NCBI RefSeq assembly: GCF_003254395.2
Contig: NC_037650.1
Location: 5,456,071 to 5,520,070, forward strand
Reading direction: 5' to 3'
From: Apis mellifera
Taxonomy: Eukaryota > Arthropoda > Insecta > Hymenoptera > Apidae
Length of the DNA stretch: 64,000 nucleotides
Shown: one piece after another, positions 25,046 to 37,961 of the stretch
Position numbering within the stretch: position 1 is the first letter of the stretch
How the letters are laid out: each line of letters begins with the position of its first letter
Position numbers and translations under genes: made by a program
The notes under the pieces: model-generated
Told to the model about the DNA's origin: nothing
What the model saw: only the letters and a program-made list of their open reading frames with translations
Databases searched by the model: none

Positions 25046-26462
25046 AACCAGCCTCCCCCTCTCCCTTCTTTCTTCCACGATCCAGGAGGGGGAGAGGGAA
25101 CTCTTTTCTCGCATTAGTATCAGGCCGGGTCGTAAAACGTGCATGTCGATGACCAACCTCGTAAACGCGGAGCTCGTGTATCCGCATAACGGCCGCGCAA
25201 CTTCGCCGCGCGTTCTATTCTAGATTCATTTACTATTAATACTGATTCGCAGCGAGAAGGGGGTGAGCAACTTCTTGGCCAACGTTGACCATTTCCACTC
25301 TCTCATCAATGGGGGTACGTTCAAACGTACGGGCAAGCATGAATTTATCAACGAGAGGGAGGAGGGGGAGAGAGAGAGAGGGACTGTTTGAGGAGACAGA
25401 TCGGGTCGGTACGCGCATCGCCTAAATTTATTCGCGGGATACGTTTGCCGTGTTTCCCCCGCGAATTAAGGGCCGGCTTATCGCGGGCTAATTAGTTTCC
25501 TCGTAGCCTCGTACGTTTAATGAGACACGGAACGACGTACGGACGATCGCGAATATCGTATCGTCCCTATCTCGCCGAGCGTGGCCATCCTACGTGGCCA
25601 CCGTGGGACACGGCGTGGAATCATGGGCGTGGAGAGCGCGAGTCAAGAAAAATGTATATACGTAACGAGCGTGGATATACGTGGACGGGAAGGGAAACAC
25701 ATAGTGAGGAAGGTATGCGGAGAGGGAGGGGAAGGAAGAAAGAAGAAACGAACACGAGGCGAGTTTCTTTCGTCCGCGTTCGTCGCTGTACACACACGCG
25801 AGCAAGACGTTTGCTCGAGTTATTTAGAGCACGATTATGTACTCCCGATGATTCATATTTCAATTTTCTCTTTGCCTAACTAACCGCCGATCGAAGAGAC
25901 AAGTATGCCTCGATTGCCCTAATCATGTGATCCCCCGCGCACGGGTATGCGTTATCTTATCATTCCCCTTGTACACACATAGAGTCGGAACAAGTCGCAA
26001 CGATAACGCTGCAATCCGTTTAATTCGCGCTCGCGAATGAAATTTCTGCGGAGGAAATTGTCGGGTGGAGAGCGGCCCTTCTTCCCGCCACTTCTTCCCG
26101 CGACGTCTAGAAATCTAGAAAGGACGAGGAGCGGGGAGGCAAAGGATTCGGCGGCATTCTTTCTTCCGGGTGAGTGAGAGCGAGGAGGGAAAAATAGAAG
26201 CGAGACCTATGAGAGGCATAAATTTTCGGGGGCGCGTGAAATCTTTGAAAAAAGAAACTACGAGAGGACCCCGAAAAAGAAAGTTCAAAGGAACTCGAGC
26301 GTTGAACTTAGGCGCGCGCGGCGCTGGCAAATTTTTCATTATCTTGCGCCATAATCTATTTACAGAAAAGATTTAAAGCTGGGACGTGCGGTGCTCCCAG
26401 TCTGGGGTTACTGAATTCATTATTCCTTTAAAAATATTAACTTTACTAACTCTACCATTTCT

Positions 26463-26487
<25 letters not shown>
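26463..26487. repeat. (TC)12 microsatellite
   Basis: About twelve TC units. A second GA-rich stretch of opposite polarity lies about 35 nt downstream (26518-26536). Confidence 0.95.
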
Positions 26488-26493
<6 letters not shown>

Positions 26494-28188
26494 ATTCCAT
26501 TTTTTTTCTGCTCGAAGCAGAGGGAGAGAGAAAGAAATACAAACCCACGCGGAAGAACGATAAAACTTCGCGACTCCTTTTCAACATACTCCTCCCTTCC
26601 TCTCCTCCCTTCCTTTCCCTCCCCCTCCCGCCTTTTTGAAACGCGCAATTAATTAAACAACGTTATTTCGCTACTCTCCTAGATAAGCTTACCCCCGGCA
26701 AGTTTCGGGTTGCGCAATTATAGACAACGATATTTCAGCGATATATCTTTGGAAACGTCTTGCTCTAAGAGCAATAATTAACCGAATTAAATAATTGCCG
26801 TTGCACTATACCTCCAAGTCATATTTCAAGCACGATACATGTTTGGAGCTATACGTCGCTACCGCTGTCGCAATTAAATTTACGCGAATCTAAGAATAAC
26901 CATCGTTTGAAATAGAATCTTGTTGTCATTGGTTCACTAGCCGATATTCTGATCCCTGATGAAGGGATTAAATGGATCTCCATCGATTCATCGATAACCA
27001 TCGGACCCGCGTATTTATATACCGACTCGAAATCGGGATCGAGATCTCGACCGAGTATTCTCGTAACGCAACGCAATGCAACCCAACGCGATCGTGATCG
27101 TTCAACGTTCCCTCTGCCGTTATGATTTATTTCCGGGTAATATTCGACGGGTCGCCTCGACGAAAAATTTACATTTTCTGCGAAAATTTATACCGGAATA
27201 CTGTTGCGACTGATAGAGTAGGGAGGAGAGTAAAATTAGCGTTTTTGCCTGGTTACCTCCGCCGCGATATTAAGTGGCCCGATCGCGTAAATAAATGAAC
27301 CGATGAGAGCCAGCTACATACCAATCCTTAGTACACTTGGCTACTAACTATACTTGAAACTTCCGTGACCGCGCGAGGCAAAATATATACCAAAGTCGCC
27401 CAGGAATGGAGCAAAGTGCAAATGCGTCTGCTAGAGGGGCGAACGGTAAATCTGTCTCATCGTTTGGCACGGCCGTGTTCACCACCTCGAATGAATTATT
27501 TACTTATCAATTATTAAGCGGAGTCGTCGTGTACCGCTTAAAGATTTATACCGGCGAGAAATTGTCTCTGCATTTTCGCGCTCCTCGTTTCATAACCAGC
27601 CACCACCACCAGCCCGATATTTATGACATTTCAGACCACCGATTTCAAGGTTGCCATCAACCCGAATATAAATAATTTCATCCAATATCCAATATAAGCC
27701 CATCCTCCTCTCCGTAGATCGTTTATCGTTTAAACGGCTTTCGAAAATAATTAAAACCTTCCTCCTTCCTCCGTTCCGTTCTTCGACTCTCCAACCCACC
27801 GATCCACCGATAACCGCTCGAATGCAACGACGGAGCTCGAGAGCTCCTCCGGTTCCTTTTCAACATACGTATACACGCGTTACGTTCACTCTCGGTTAAT
27901 TATTTGTTGTTGGAACGAGACCTCGAGAGAAAATCGAGGAGGCTACGTAGGCTATACGTGGCGTGGTATACGCGGTGTGTAATAGGTATCGGCACGAGCG
28001 CGAATTCTTTGTCCGCGGTTCCCGGAATAGGAGGAAAATGGAGCAAAGGCCGGCCCGGATGGAACACGATGGAGAGTTACGGTAAAGTATAATACGGCGG
28101 GCATCGTACACACAGGCGAGCGCGTAAATCCATCGCGTCGTACGGTATGTAAATCGCTTATCGCTTCGAGTGGTCCACTCGGTATAAT

Positions 28189-28230
28189 TAGGTGGGTAGG
28201 TAGGTAGGTAAGTAAGTATAGGTAGATAGG
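28189..28230. repeat. (TAGG)n degenerate tetranucleotide array
   Basis: TAGG units with GGTGGG and TAAG variants. It is not the insect telomere repeat TTAGG. Confidence 0.9.
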
Positions 28231-29197
28231 AATGGCATCATGCGCGCCGGCATGTATCCACACATCTAATAGGCGAGGAGGACGAGAGCAACCTCGCGGA
28301 ATTAGGCTCTTCCGTTGTTTCTATTACAAAATAGATGGCACGATATTGCGGGGCATCAACGACGCAGCTAATCTCTACTTCTTTTTCGCCGCGTGATACT
28401 GATATTAACAATGGTACACTCGTGTATATGTACATATACCCGACCAACAACGAATCGATTTCAAGATGGATGGAAAAATCGAGATCAATTTTCGAACGAA
28501 CGAACGCGTATCTTATTATCCTCGTGGACGGATAAATTCGTTGTTACGAAACGATCGAAATAAATGGCAGGAGAAGAAGATCGTAAACTCGATCGAATCG
28601 AATCGTCCCGAATGGATACACGTTGACGAAACGATCGAGATCGAGGAGGAGGAGGGAAGCGGATCCGCGATTCGAGGACGAGAATAATCGGAGGAAAGTT
28701 GAAATGCGATCCCCGAACAAACGAAACAAGGAAAAATGGTGGCGAGAAACGGGCGAGATGGAAGGAGCGTGGACGGTGTGGGTGTGCGAGCGCGCATGGT
28801 TGAATCGTAACCTCGTGCGGTGGTCTGAAAATTGGCACGGAAGAGGGCATCGTCGTTCTAAATTATTCTCTTAAAATGCATCCTCAATAATTTAATACGC
28901 GGGCCGAGCACGGGCCGGACGAATTTATCGCGTAAATAACACGGTACTTCGTACAAGCAGATATCATTAATCCCGTCTGTTTGGCCCCCGGGTGGATGAG
29001 TTAACGCGCTCGCCCCATCGCCGTTTCTGGCGATCCGTCGCGATAAAAGCCGACAAATCATCGCATCCAAGATGTATCCGTAACCATTAATCCGCGGCCG
29101 CATCATATCCACCTACTTAACGGCACTGGGTGAGTGCAACGAATGTCATCCTCTGCAGCCCCATGCATCGTCGTTCCGCGATGATGCGGGCCGTGAT

Positions 29198-29207
29198 GTC
29201 ACGTGAC
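29198..29207. promoter_or_regulatory. Perfect GTCACGTGAC palindrome (CLEAR-like E-box)
   Basis: The 10-bp palindrome GTCACGTGAC is exactly the CLEAR consensus bound by Mitf/TFEB-family bHLH-ZIP factors at lysosomal and autophagy genes. The match is seen in the sequence; occupancy and target gene are unknown. Confidence 0.3.
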
Positions 29208-29430
29208 CGACAGGAAGCTACCAATCGTCTTGCACGATTATCCCGGTCACCCTCTTTTCCCCCGCGCCGCGCGTCGCTGCAGCGTGCACGTGCGTGTACT
29301 CATGCGGCCGAGAGGTGTCCGTGTGCGTGAACCGGGGCATCAGGGACAGCGTTAAATAGGATTCGCGAGCGAGCAGCCACGTATCTCGACGCTCGTGCGC
29401 TTCGACGCGCTCGTCGTCTCCGCTCGTATC

Positions 29431-29460
29431 GCGCGCGCGCGCGCGCACGCACACGCGTGC
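29431..29460. repeat. (CG)n/(CA)n microsatellite
   Basis: About eight CG units running into CACG and CACA units. Alternating purine-pyrimidine. Confidence 0.9.
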
Positions 29461-30670
29461 AGAGAGAGAAGCTTGCCTCTGAGAACGAGCGAGTTTATAC
29501 GCGGACGCGTCGAGACGCGGCGCGGCCAACGTGGAGAGTCGCGACCGGTAAACCACCGCGCCACACATTATCATAAATGCCCGCGCGCTCCGGCCCGTCC
29601 CACGCGTAAATCTGTTTCGCAAATTGCGCGAGTGGGATTATGTCATCTTCCTACGGCTCTCTTTCTATCGCTCCTCGTGCTCCTCGTCGCACGGCCGCGC
29701 GTCCCTCGTGTCGCGGATCGGATGGATGGATGGAAACGAGCCGTCCTTCGACGCTCTTCCACCTTCGACCGTGTTCCGGTTCTCCGTGGTTCCTCCTCCT
29801 CCATAGGAGGAGGATAATCGCGTTGTTTGCTGACCATATTTTATTCGGGAGTAGAGCTCTCTTCGTTCTCTCTCTAATTTTCTCTCCTCGTCACTTTGCA
29901 CTCGACGCGTCAGCGCGCCGAATCACGCGTCGATACGATGAACGAGCAGTTAGAATATAGAGTCGGTGAAGAAGGAACGGAAAAAAAAAGAAAAAAAAAA
30001 AAAAGGAATTGTTCAGTCGAGCGGAGTCAGAAATGCGAAATTGCATACGATTGCCACATGTTTGGCGACGATTGTGAAATCTCTAGAGACGAGGCAAGTA
30101 AATAAACGGTTGGTTGTATAATGAGCGCATGGGACACTTATCTCCGGTAAAACAATATTGTGCAAACAATAGTGGTCTCAGATAAGAAGCTGATGCGAAG
30201 AGTGGAATAAGAGGTTCCATTCCGCGGACTTGGCCGGGTCCATTGGAAATTATTACTTTTTTCTCTCTCTCTCTCTCGACGATCCGATCGTCGTTGGTCG
30301 ATCGTTTCAACGGTGATCTCCCGCGTATCTCGTTATATTACATGGGGTATATTCCGTTGATCGGTCGTGATAAGGAGATTGGAGAATTACAATTGGAACA
30401 CTAACCTTCTCGGCTCTGTCGGCTCACAAATTAGGAATTTTTATGCCGCCCTCGCGCCATCCAATGAAGAAACACATTTGTAGTTGCTGCACGATCGAAC
30501 TTGTGAATACGGGGACGTGGAACATAAGAAACCCAAGAAAATCCAGTTTTGCGAAAATGTTTCGGAAGCGAGCAGGTGGAAAGCGGTTTCTTTTCCCTCT
30601 CCTCTCGTCCACTTCTCTTCTTCGTCCTCCTCGAGAGAGTCTCTGTCGACTTCGAACACTGAACGCGAGC

Positions 30671-30688
30671 AAAAAAAAAAAAAAAAAA
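30671..30688. repeat. Homopolymer A18
   Basis: Eighteen A residues. Confidence 0.9.
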
Positions 30689-31529
30689 GAAACGTCGTTA
30701 GAGAGACGTTATACGCCCGATTATCGCGGCCAGCGACTAATTTGGGAAGAGAAGAGAGACGGGAACGCGTATCGTCCACTGCCTTCCCTAGACTCGTTCG
30801 ATCTCTTTGAACAACGGGCAGACGGTGTCGCCGAACTGATAAGACCACACTGGCTGCGAGGAATTTAAACCGAGCTGCGTGGGTATCGCGAGAATTATGT
30901 TTCTCCGATTGAATGCAACGATGCCGATACAGCCACCTCCGGCACGTCGAAAAAGGAATTTTACAACCTGTCTCTTCTCCTCGCTAAACGCTCCGCCGCT
31001 AAACGATCCGCCCGTAGTAGAAAGTTGTTGCAGCGGGCGACGAAAGCGATCGCGGTTTGCGAAAGTGATCGCGACGTGATCAAGCCGAACTATCGAAATA
31101 TTCGGCCTTCGGGAAGCAAAGGAACACGATAAGACGCGATTCGTCAGTCAGAAGGCAGAAACGAGACGATTCGAAGCGGTTCTTTAGCCCGTTTCGATCG
31201 AGTGGAGTAAACAGTGTGGTATACTTGGACGATCCGGCTCGGCCAATCGAAATCGAGATAGATAAGAGAGAGTTTAGGTTGCAATAATTTTTCCAGAGAG
31301 TCGGTAGTTATTTATTCCAGCGTGCTGAACGTGCGCTTATCAGCTCGCTCGAAGATGATATCGCCACCCGTCTGGCTCGGTGACATGGTTCTACACTTCA
31401 TAAGTACACATGTATCGTTGTTTTTCAGCGCAACGTAAGCAAAAGGAAACGGTTATCGATTCCGCCCATCGTTTTCTCTTTCTCTTTTTTTTTCCTTTTC
31501 TTTTTTTTTTTTTCCTTTCAACGAGAAAA

Positions 31530-31558
31530 ATCAGGATCCTTCTTACTGGGATCCTGAT
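31530..31558. repeat. Perfect inverted repeat, 10-bp arms, 9-nt loop
   Basis: ATCAGGATCC and GGATCCTGAT flank TTCTTACTG. It directly follows a T-rich pyrimidine tract (about 31470-31520). In RNA it would form a stable 10-bp hairpin on either strand. Confidence 0.85.
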
Positions 31559-32509
31559 CTCTATCTATTCATCCATCCGGTTGGATCGTTTCGCGTTCTA
31601 AAAACGATCGGGCCAATCGTCAAAGGGAGAGATACGATTCGAGGAAGAAGAAAGAATTAACACGACCAGATTCGAAATGAGTCTGCCTCGAAATTTATAA
31701 ATACACTTCCACGCGAAAACAACTCTTCGTTAGCTTTGACTCGTTTAAATTAGATTCGAGTACTCTGGATGGTGTTGCGCAACCATCCGTTCTGACAGCT
31801 TGTAACGCGCGTTACCCGTTAACGTAAACTCGAAACGCTTTTGCTCCTGAAACGCGAAATCGAGCGAGCAAGCATCCCGCGAATCCTTCTTATTAATTAG
31901 AAGAAAGAATTTCGACCATCTTCCGACGAGTTGAACGCCCTACGGAACTCGTTTCTCAAACCGTCGTTCTAAATTTTTATTAGCGAAGACGTTCGTAGTT
32001 CGCGTTTCAACTGGAAGAGGAAGAGGGAGAGAGAGAGAAAGAAAAACTCTCTTGGCAACCGGTTTAACCGATACAAAATACCGTCGTAGTTAAAACGCTC
32101 TACTGACGCCATCAATGGGGGTAATATTTTTTTTCCTTTTTCTTTAAAGAAACTCGTCCACTTGACGAGGAATAAAGGTGATTCGACCAGCGCGGAATAT
32201 TCGTCCTTTAAATACGGCGTCGAACTTGCGTCGTTTCGTCTCGAATAGGCGAAGTTGGATGGAATGATTATCGCGGGAAAATATCCGAGCGAGGACGGAG
32301 GAGAAAGAGGAGGAGGAGGAGGGGAAAATGGAAGCGATCGGTTCACAACGATAAAGAAGCATCCGCGTAGAAACGATGAGGCTCTCCACACTCGAGTGGG
32401 TGACGTTTGCGTGTGCATCAACAACGCAGGAACTGGAAGAGGAGAAACACCTATGTGCATCTACCGCGCGTACATGCACCGCGCGCTCGCGCGTCTGTTT
32501 GCGAATCCT

Positions 32510-32523
32510 CCCCCCCCCCCCCC
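32510..32523. repeat. Homopolymer C14
   Basis: Fourteen C residues. The length is prone to sequencing error. Confidence 0.9.
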
Positions 32524-33871
32524 TTTATGCCCCTCGTCCTTCCATCGCGCGAGCTTTCGTCGCGCGATCCTCCGCGTTGTGTGCACGAATCCGCGCCGGT
32601 AATTGATTCATGATAGAACCGCGAATTCAAACAAGACCGATCTACATTTTGATACGCCGTCGCTCGCAGCTCGCTACGACGCGATCGCGATGCCCCTCTG
32701 TTATTATGTCACCAGCGTTGTTGCGTACGAGATACATCCGTGTAACCAACGCGCCACGGTCTGGTCATGATCGGACTCTTTTCACTGCCGCGACAAGGTG
32801 ACCAAGTTTTCCCGCCCGTTCGCCACCGCGCCGGCCAAGAACGAGAATTACGAGTCTTTTGTTGTTCTCGCTCTTCATTGTTCAATGATCGTGCACGTGT
32901 CCTCGATTTTATGCAAGATGCGTGCAATATGCGGCAAGTTTTTTTCTTTTTTTTTCTTCTTTTTCTTTTCCCTCTCTCTCTCTCTTTGCTTCTCCTCGTA
33001 AACTAAGGTATATCGCGTTGCGATATTACGCTTAATATCGCGTTTAATATTCGCTCGTGTTTTCCCGTTTCTCTTTTCGATCGAGGGGGAAGGGAAGAAA
33101 AAGAAACTTTGTTGTTGCGAAACTTATCGAGTACCACACCCTATATTTTAATTTCGTTAAGATTGCGTGATGATAATCGTAATAAAAACTCTCCGTTTCT
33201 ATTCTCCGTCGGTTTTCCTCTCTCTTTTTTTTACAAAGATTCGTTTCATCTTCGCCTCCAAACGAAGTACGATTCGAAGTTGAAGGAAATTCGAGTTGGA
33301 CGGACGACATTTCAACGAGAATTTTTTCGAATCGATCGCAATTTTCCGAAACGCGTTTATATTCTGAGGGAAGGAAGGATGGGTTATAAATTCGACGATG
33401 GAAAGTCAGGATGCCGGGGGAGGATGATACGAATTACAAGACAGACGATTATTGCGGTTTATATCTGGGCAACGCATCAACCGTCCCCCTTTGTGTACAA
33501 ATCTGCGTAATAATTGATACGCGATGGGATCACGAGCTCAAACACGAATGGGTTTTAATACGGCGGTCGCTCTCAATGTCCAGCATCGTACAGAATCTCT
33601 ATTATTGTAGCGGAGAGGAGTGAGGAGAGGGAGCTGCAAACGAGGTTGCATCGGGTAACACGGTACCGATGCAGAACCGAGTGGATAATGATCGGCTTTT
33701 TTCCTTTTCTTTTCTTCCTTTTTCTTCTTTTTTTTTTTGACCCCATCCCCCCGCCGCGAATCGCTCCTCCGTGTCCCATAGGGAACGCGAAACGCGGCTC
33801 TTTGTACGCCGCGATTCCGCTACTTTCGTCCTTCATCGACAATGACGTCGATGGAGGAAACCTCTCTTTTC

Positions 33872-33890
33872 TTTTTTTTTTTTTTTTTTT
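33872..33890. repeat. Homopolymer T19
   Basis: Nineteen T residues after a CT-rich lead-in. Confidence 0.9.
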
Positions 33891-36167
33891 CACCGAAAGA
33901 AACTATACGCGACGTTGGCAAAGGATAGAAATCGGAGAAGAGGGAATTCCACCTTGTATTATCTTAACAATTTTCGAAAATTGAAATTTTCGCGATAGAA
34001 AAAAGAAAAAAGACGCGTACGAAAACAGCGACGAATTCTTCCGCGAATAAAGAGGAAAAGAAAAAGCAAATGTCGTGAGATTGATAAATCCGTGGAAAGG
34101 AAGGGGAGGGACAGAAAAGTTTGACAAGTGGCGGCAATGTCAACGTCACCCTCCGACCCAAATTAACCGGTTAACGTCGGGACGGATCCAAACATATTCG
34201 ATTTGATAGCCTTATCGCGATATTATTCATGATGCAGCGGGATATCTGGGAAATTGTCGTCGAGGCGACGCCATGATCTTGTTATAACGAGTCGCCGTGC
34301 AAACCGTCGGTACATCACAATCGGTGGATGATAATTTAATGTAACGACGCGCGCGTTAGCGCGCCGATCGCAAATGAACGGCCGCCGGCGTTCCCGTGTT
34401 AACGCGCCTACGAGAACAGCCGTGGGGGGCATATTTGACACGGAGCAGTCATGGATCGGCAAATCATCGAATCATCGGCGGTACTCGACAACGTAACAAG
34501 TCAACAGGCGGTCGTTATGTATATTGACGTATACTTGCCGCAGTTGCGGCGTCGATGCCTGTTTCTATTGACAAATACCCGTCGCGGGGGCGATGATGCA
34601 TTGCCGTACACGCGCTATCGGAATGACATGGAATGCGTATTATCGCGACAAAATGAACCAACCTCTAGGAATTCGAATCGCCTCGCGTCGATATCGCTCG
34701 CATCGATACCACCACCTAACTACTGCGCGCGATTCCATCATTTTCAAAACAATTTAACTGCGCGTATCGTCTTAATTCCCCCGTACACACGATCGATCGA
34801 CTCTCCTCACTTTCCATTCCACGTCTCCTTTTTTCCTTTTTAACGGCGGCCAAGTTGAAAACGGGCGTAAAGGAGGACGAAGACGCGAGGGATTATTTCC
34901 TCCGCGTATCTTCGGCCGATGTTAAATTTAACCGATTAGCCTTTGTCGAGATAAATTGCATCGAATCATCTGCCAAGCCTTTGAATATCAATGGAAGGAG
35001 AGAGAGAGAGAGATTTTGTGGAAAGGAAATTATAAATTCGCGATGAAGAAGACGTTAGCCTCGCCCCGTTGGTGTTTCGCGCGTCGCGCGGAATGAAAAA
35101 AAAAGAAAAAAGGAAAATAATAAAGAGAAAAGGAAGAAAAAGAAAAACGCGCGGTCGCGACGAATCGAAGAATCGAGAGAGAGAACAATGCGGAGTGGCG
35201 TTGAAGTGGCTGTGACGGATGATAGGCGGCACGAGGATCGGTAGATCGCGAAAGTGGCGGAGAAGCAGTCACGATACACAACGTGTAACAATGGAGCCAA
35301 TATCTGTAGAAAGGTGGTGCTCGTAACGTGCACACTCGACGCGTTGGAAACAAATGTCGTACCTATGCGTGACAACCCTTATTGCGGCAAGGGGATGGTG
35401 TGTTTGTGAGCTGCGTGTTTATTGCTCGACCTGGCAATAATAACTGGTTATTATTCATTACTCTGTTCGGCGCACGGTGTTCCGAACGCACGAATGTTGC
35501 AGTCAACTGCACTACGGTGGCGAGAATCGCTCTTTTTCCTCTCCTCTTTCCCCCTTTTTTTTCCCCACCCCTCCCCCCTTTCTTTTTCCTCTCCTTTTTT
35601 TTCCTTTTTGTTTCGATTCCTCTCGAGCCGTCGAGGACACGACGATTCGTGAAATATCGCGCTACGACTCTTCTCCCCCTTCGAGGACGGTGTCGAAGGG
35701 GGAGGGAAAAAAAGCGACGCGTTATAAACTACCGGAGAATTTACGCTACGCGAGACGATGAAGAATCCGTTGAACCTTTTGGAAAACATTATCAGACGTG
35801 TTATCGATTCGTTCCCTGTCCGTTACTCTACTTCTGCCTGCAAACTCGAAATGATCGATGACGTGGAACACCCTTCGTATCTTCGTTTCATCTTCACGGA
35901 TCATCGTGTTGTTACCTACGCATTCGCATCCTGGCATCGTCGATGATCGCGACAAGAATGCATTACAAGATTTCCTCTCGTGTAACGGAGAAAGCAGAAG
36001 AAGAAAGAAAGAAATATATATATACATATAAAGATTCGCGTCGCAAACCTGGAGCATGAATAAAGCAACGGGCAAAGGTGTGGTTCCCAGGCGTCCACAG
36101 TAGGAAATCGCTCACTGGGGAAGAAAGATGGAGAACAGAAGCCAGGAGCGAACCAAGACGTGATTAA

Positions 36168-36175
36168 TATAAAAG
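36168..36175 (+). promoter_or_regulatory. TATA box TATAAAAG, possible promoter
   Basis: A perfect TATAAAAG, followed by GGGCGG about 2 bp later. No insect initiator (TCAGT) is clear 25-32 bp downstream. The first ATG after it (36215) closes after 13 codons, so any transcript would have a long leader or be non-coding. Confidence 0.2.
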
Positions 36176-36354
36176 TGGGCGGAGCTTGGTCTGGCCGGAA
36201 GTAGCCGAAGAGGGATGCTGTGCCGTGCCAAGCAAGCGCGAAAACGGGGGTTATAGTGGCACAACTGTGTTGGTACACTGTACCGTATGTATCTTCATCC
36301 TATGCGGCCTGCATACACGCCCGCTACGTACGTGTATACGCGCGTACGAACGCA

Positions 36355-36375
36355 CATGCATGCATGCATGCATGC
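36355..36375. repeat. (ATGC)5 microsatellite
   Basis: Five palindromic ATGC units. Confidence 0.9.
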
Positions 36376-36900
36376 GTCTTCCACCGGTGGAAGAGGTGAG
36401 AAGATGGGCGAGCACGAGGAGCGTGGCGTGGGGGAGACGATGGCGAGATGTACACCGATGCGATCGACACGAAACCCTTTGCCCGATCCGCGCGATTTCG
36501 TCCAAGAGATGAGGAAGGCGTGACAGAGGATCGCTGCCAACCGGTGATCGCCTGGATCGACGATTATCACGCACTAGACACTACCAAATAACACCGTAGA
36601 AATAACATCCATCCATAGGATCCATCGTGGACCACCGTCGGACGACCAAACCAAACCGGATCCTCGACACTTTTTCTTTAGAATCGACGTTCTCATCATC
36701 GTCGTCGTCATTCCTCCTCACTTCGCGCAGACCTTCTCTCCCTAAACCTTTCCTAGCGATCGTCGGACAATAACGTTTCGACACGTTTGGGCTGTCAGTG
36801 AACGGTGAACGGGTTTGAATTTTGACGAAATCTTTGGTCAGCCAAGAAGGAAGCAGAAGCGGATGGGTGCACGGGTAGTAGCGGCAACCTTGGAGGAGCT

Positions 36901-36915
36901 AGAAAAGGGAAAAAG

Positions 36916-36946
<31 letters not shown>

Positions 36947-36983
36947 GGGAGAGAGAGAGAGAGGGAGAGGGAGAGAGAGAGGA
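36901..36983. repeat. 83-nt pure purine tract, GA-rich
   Basis: Only A and G on the plus strand for 83 nt, mainly GA units with GGGGGG and GGGA interruptions. It is capable of triplex (H-DNA) and is also a GAGA-factor-like target sequence. Confidence 0.9.
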
Positions 36984-37939
36984 TGGAGAAGCGGGGGTGG
37001 GTTAGTTGATTGGCGAATATGGGATCGAAGGGAACCGGGCGATTCACAGGGGTTTCGGAGACGCGGGGTGCAAGGGTTGATGCGCGGGGGTGGCCAACCC
37101 CACCTACTTCTTTAACGCCCCCAAGTAGGGTAGGACCGCCTCCGTCTCTGCGTTGTTCCACCTACTACACCCCGGGACTTCTGCAGTCTCATACCTACAC
37201 CACCCATACCTACACACCATCATCCTCCCATAGCTTCGTCTACTCCCATTCACTATATCCTTCTGAGAAAAATCACCTCTATTCCCAGGTAACGCGAAGC
37301 GTTCTTCGATTGAAGCGCAACTACCATTGACAAACGAACGTACCAAAAGCTGGATGCCATCGCGGATGTTTCGTTGGATAAATTTGAAAAGAAATTAGAA
37401 TAGAACGATTAATAGATTGGTAGGATCGATTTTCATCCACGATTTCAAACGTTACTCTAACGTTGCATTTCCTTTTCTCCTTTTTGCTCTTCTTCTTTCT
37501 CTTCTTCTTTTCCATTTCGTTTTATTTTCTTTTTGGAATTCGTTAGAGACAAATATAATCGAAATAGATTGGGACGAGTCGAAGTTGAAATAATTCGCGA
37601 TAATTTCGTGTTACATCGCGCCGGTATCATTCGAATCTCCAGGCAACGTCAAAACAGGCTTATTACTGCCAAGATTATTTTTAGGAAAAATGCGTTTTGC
37701 CGGAAAGATTTCTGTACTGTAAGGCAGGTACGCATTTAGTTACTCGAGCGTAGTTAATCTTGGAACTGTGTAGCGAGATTTATTTGACCAACCATTCTGC
37801 TTGTCCGGTGCACCTATTTGTCTTGTCACGATCGTTAAAGTGTCATTTCCACGAATATCGTCCGGCCCGCTCAACCTAAGATCAATCAGAAAATCTCAAA
37901 GCAACGAGTCATTTATCTATATTATAACGAGACTCGTCC

Positions 37940-37961
37940 ACCGTCTCTAAACCGTCTCTAA
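37940..37961. repeat. Tandem duplication of an 11-mer
   Basis: ACCGTCTCTAA occurs twice head to tail. Confidence 0.85.

Larger units (their letters stand above)
21025..29110. other. Non-coding DNA, no gene recognised
   Basis: Mostly unique sequence with scattered microsatellites and polypurine/polypyrimidine patches (for example 22485-22530 and 24060-24165). Frames at 24394-24954 and 25520-25879 are Arg/Ser/Leu-rich and have shadow frames on the opposite strand. No RNA gene or transposon was seen. Confidence 0.5.
29120..29940. other. CpG-dense GC-rich block, possible promoter
   Basis: A patch rich in CG dinucleotides with (CG)n, a perfect GTCACGTGAC palindrome and overlapping Arg-rich frames on both strands. 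Such patches mark promoters or exons in some hymenopteran genomes, but I see no clear TATA, initiator or coding frame. Confidence 0.25.
29940..36160. other. Non-coding DNA, no gene recognised
   Basis: Contains homopolymer and pyrimidine tracts and an inverted repeat at 31530-31558. Frames such as 31969-32460 (minus) and 35382-35861 (plus) are translations of purine/pyrimidine-rich DNA (Phe/Leu/Ser or Lys/Glu/Arg). No RNA gene was seen. Confidence 0.5.

Noticed and set aside
28189..28230. Telomere-like repeat
   Set aside because: Units are TAGG/TAAG, not the insect TTAGG pentamer.
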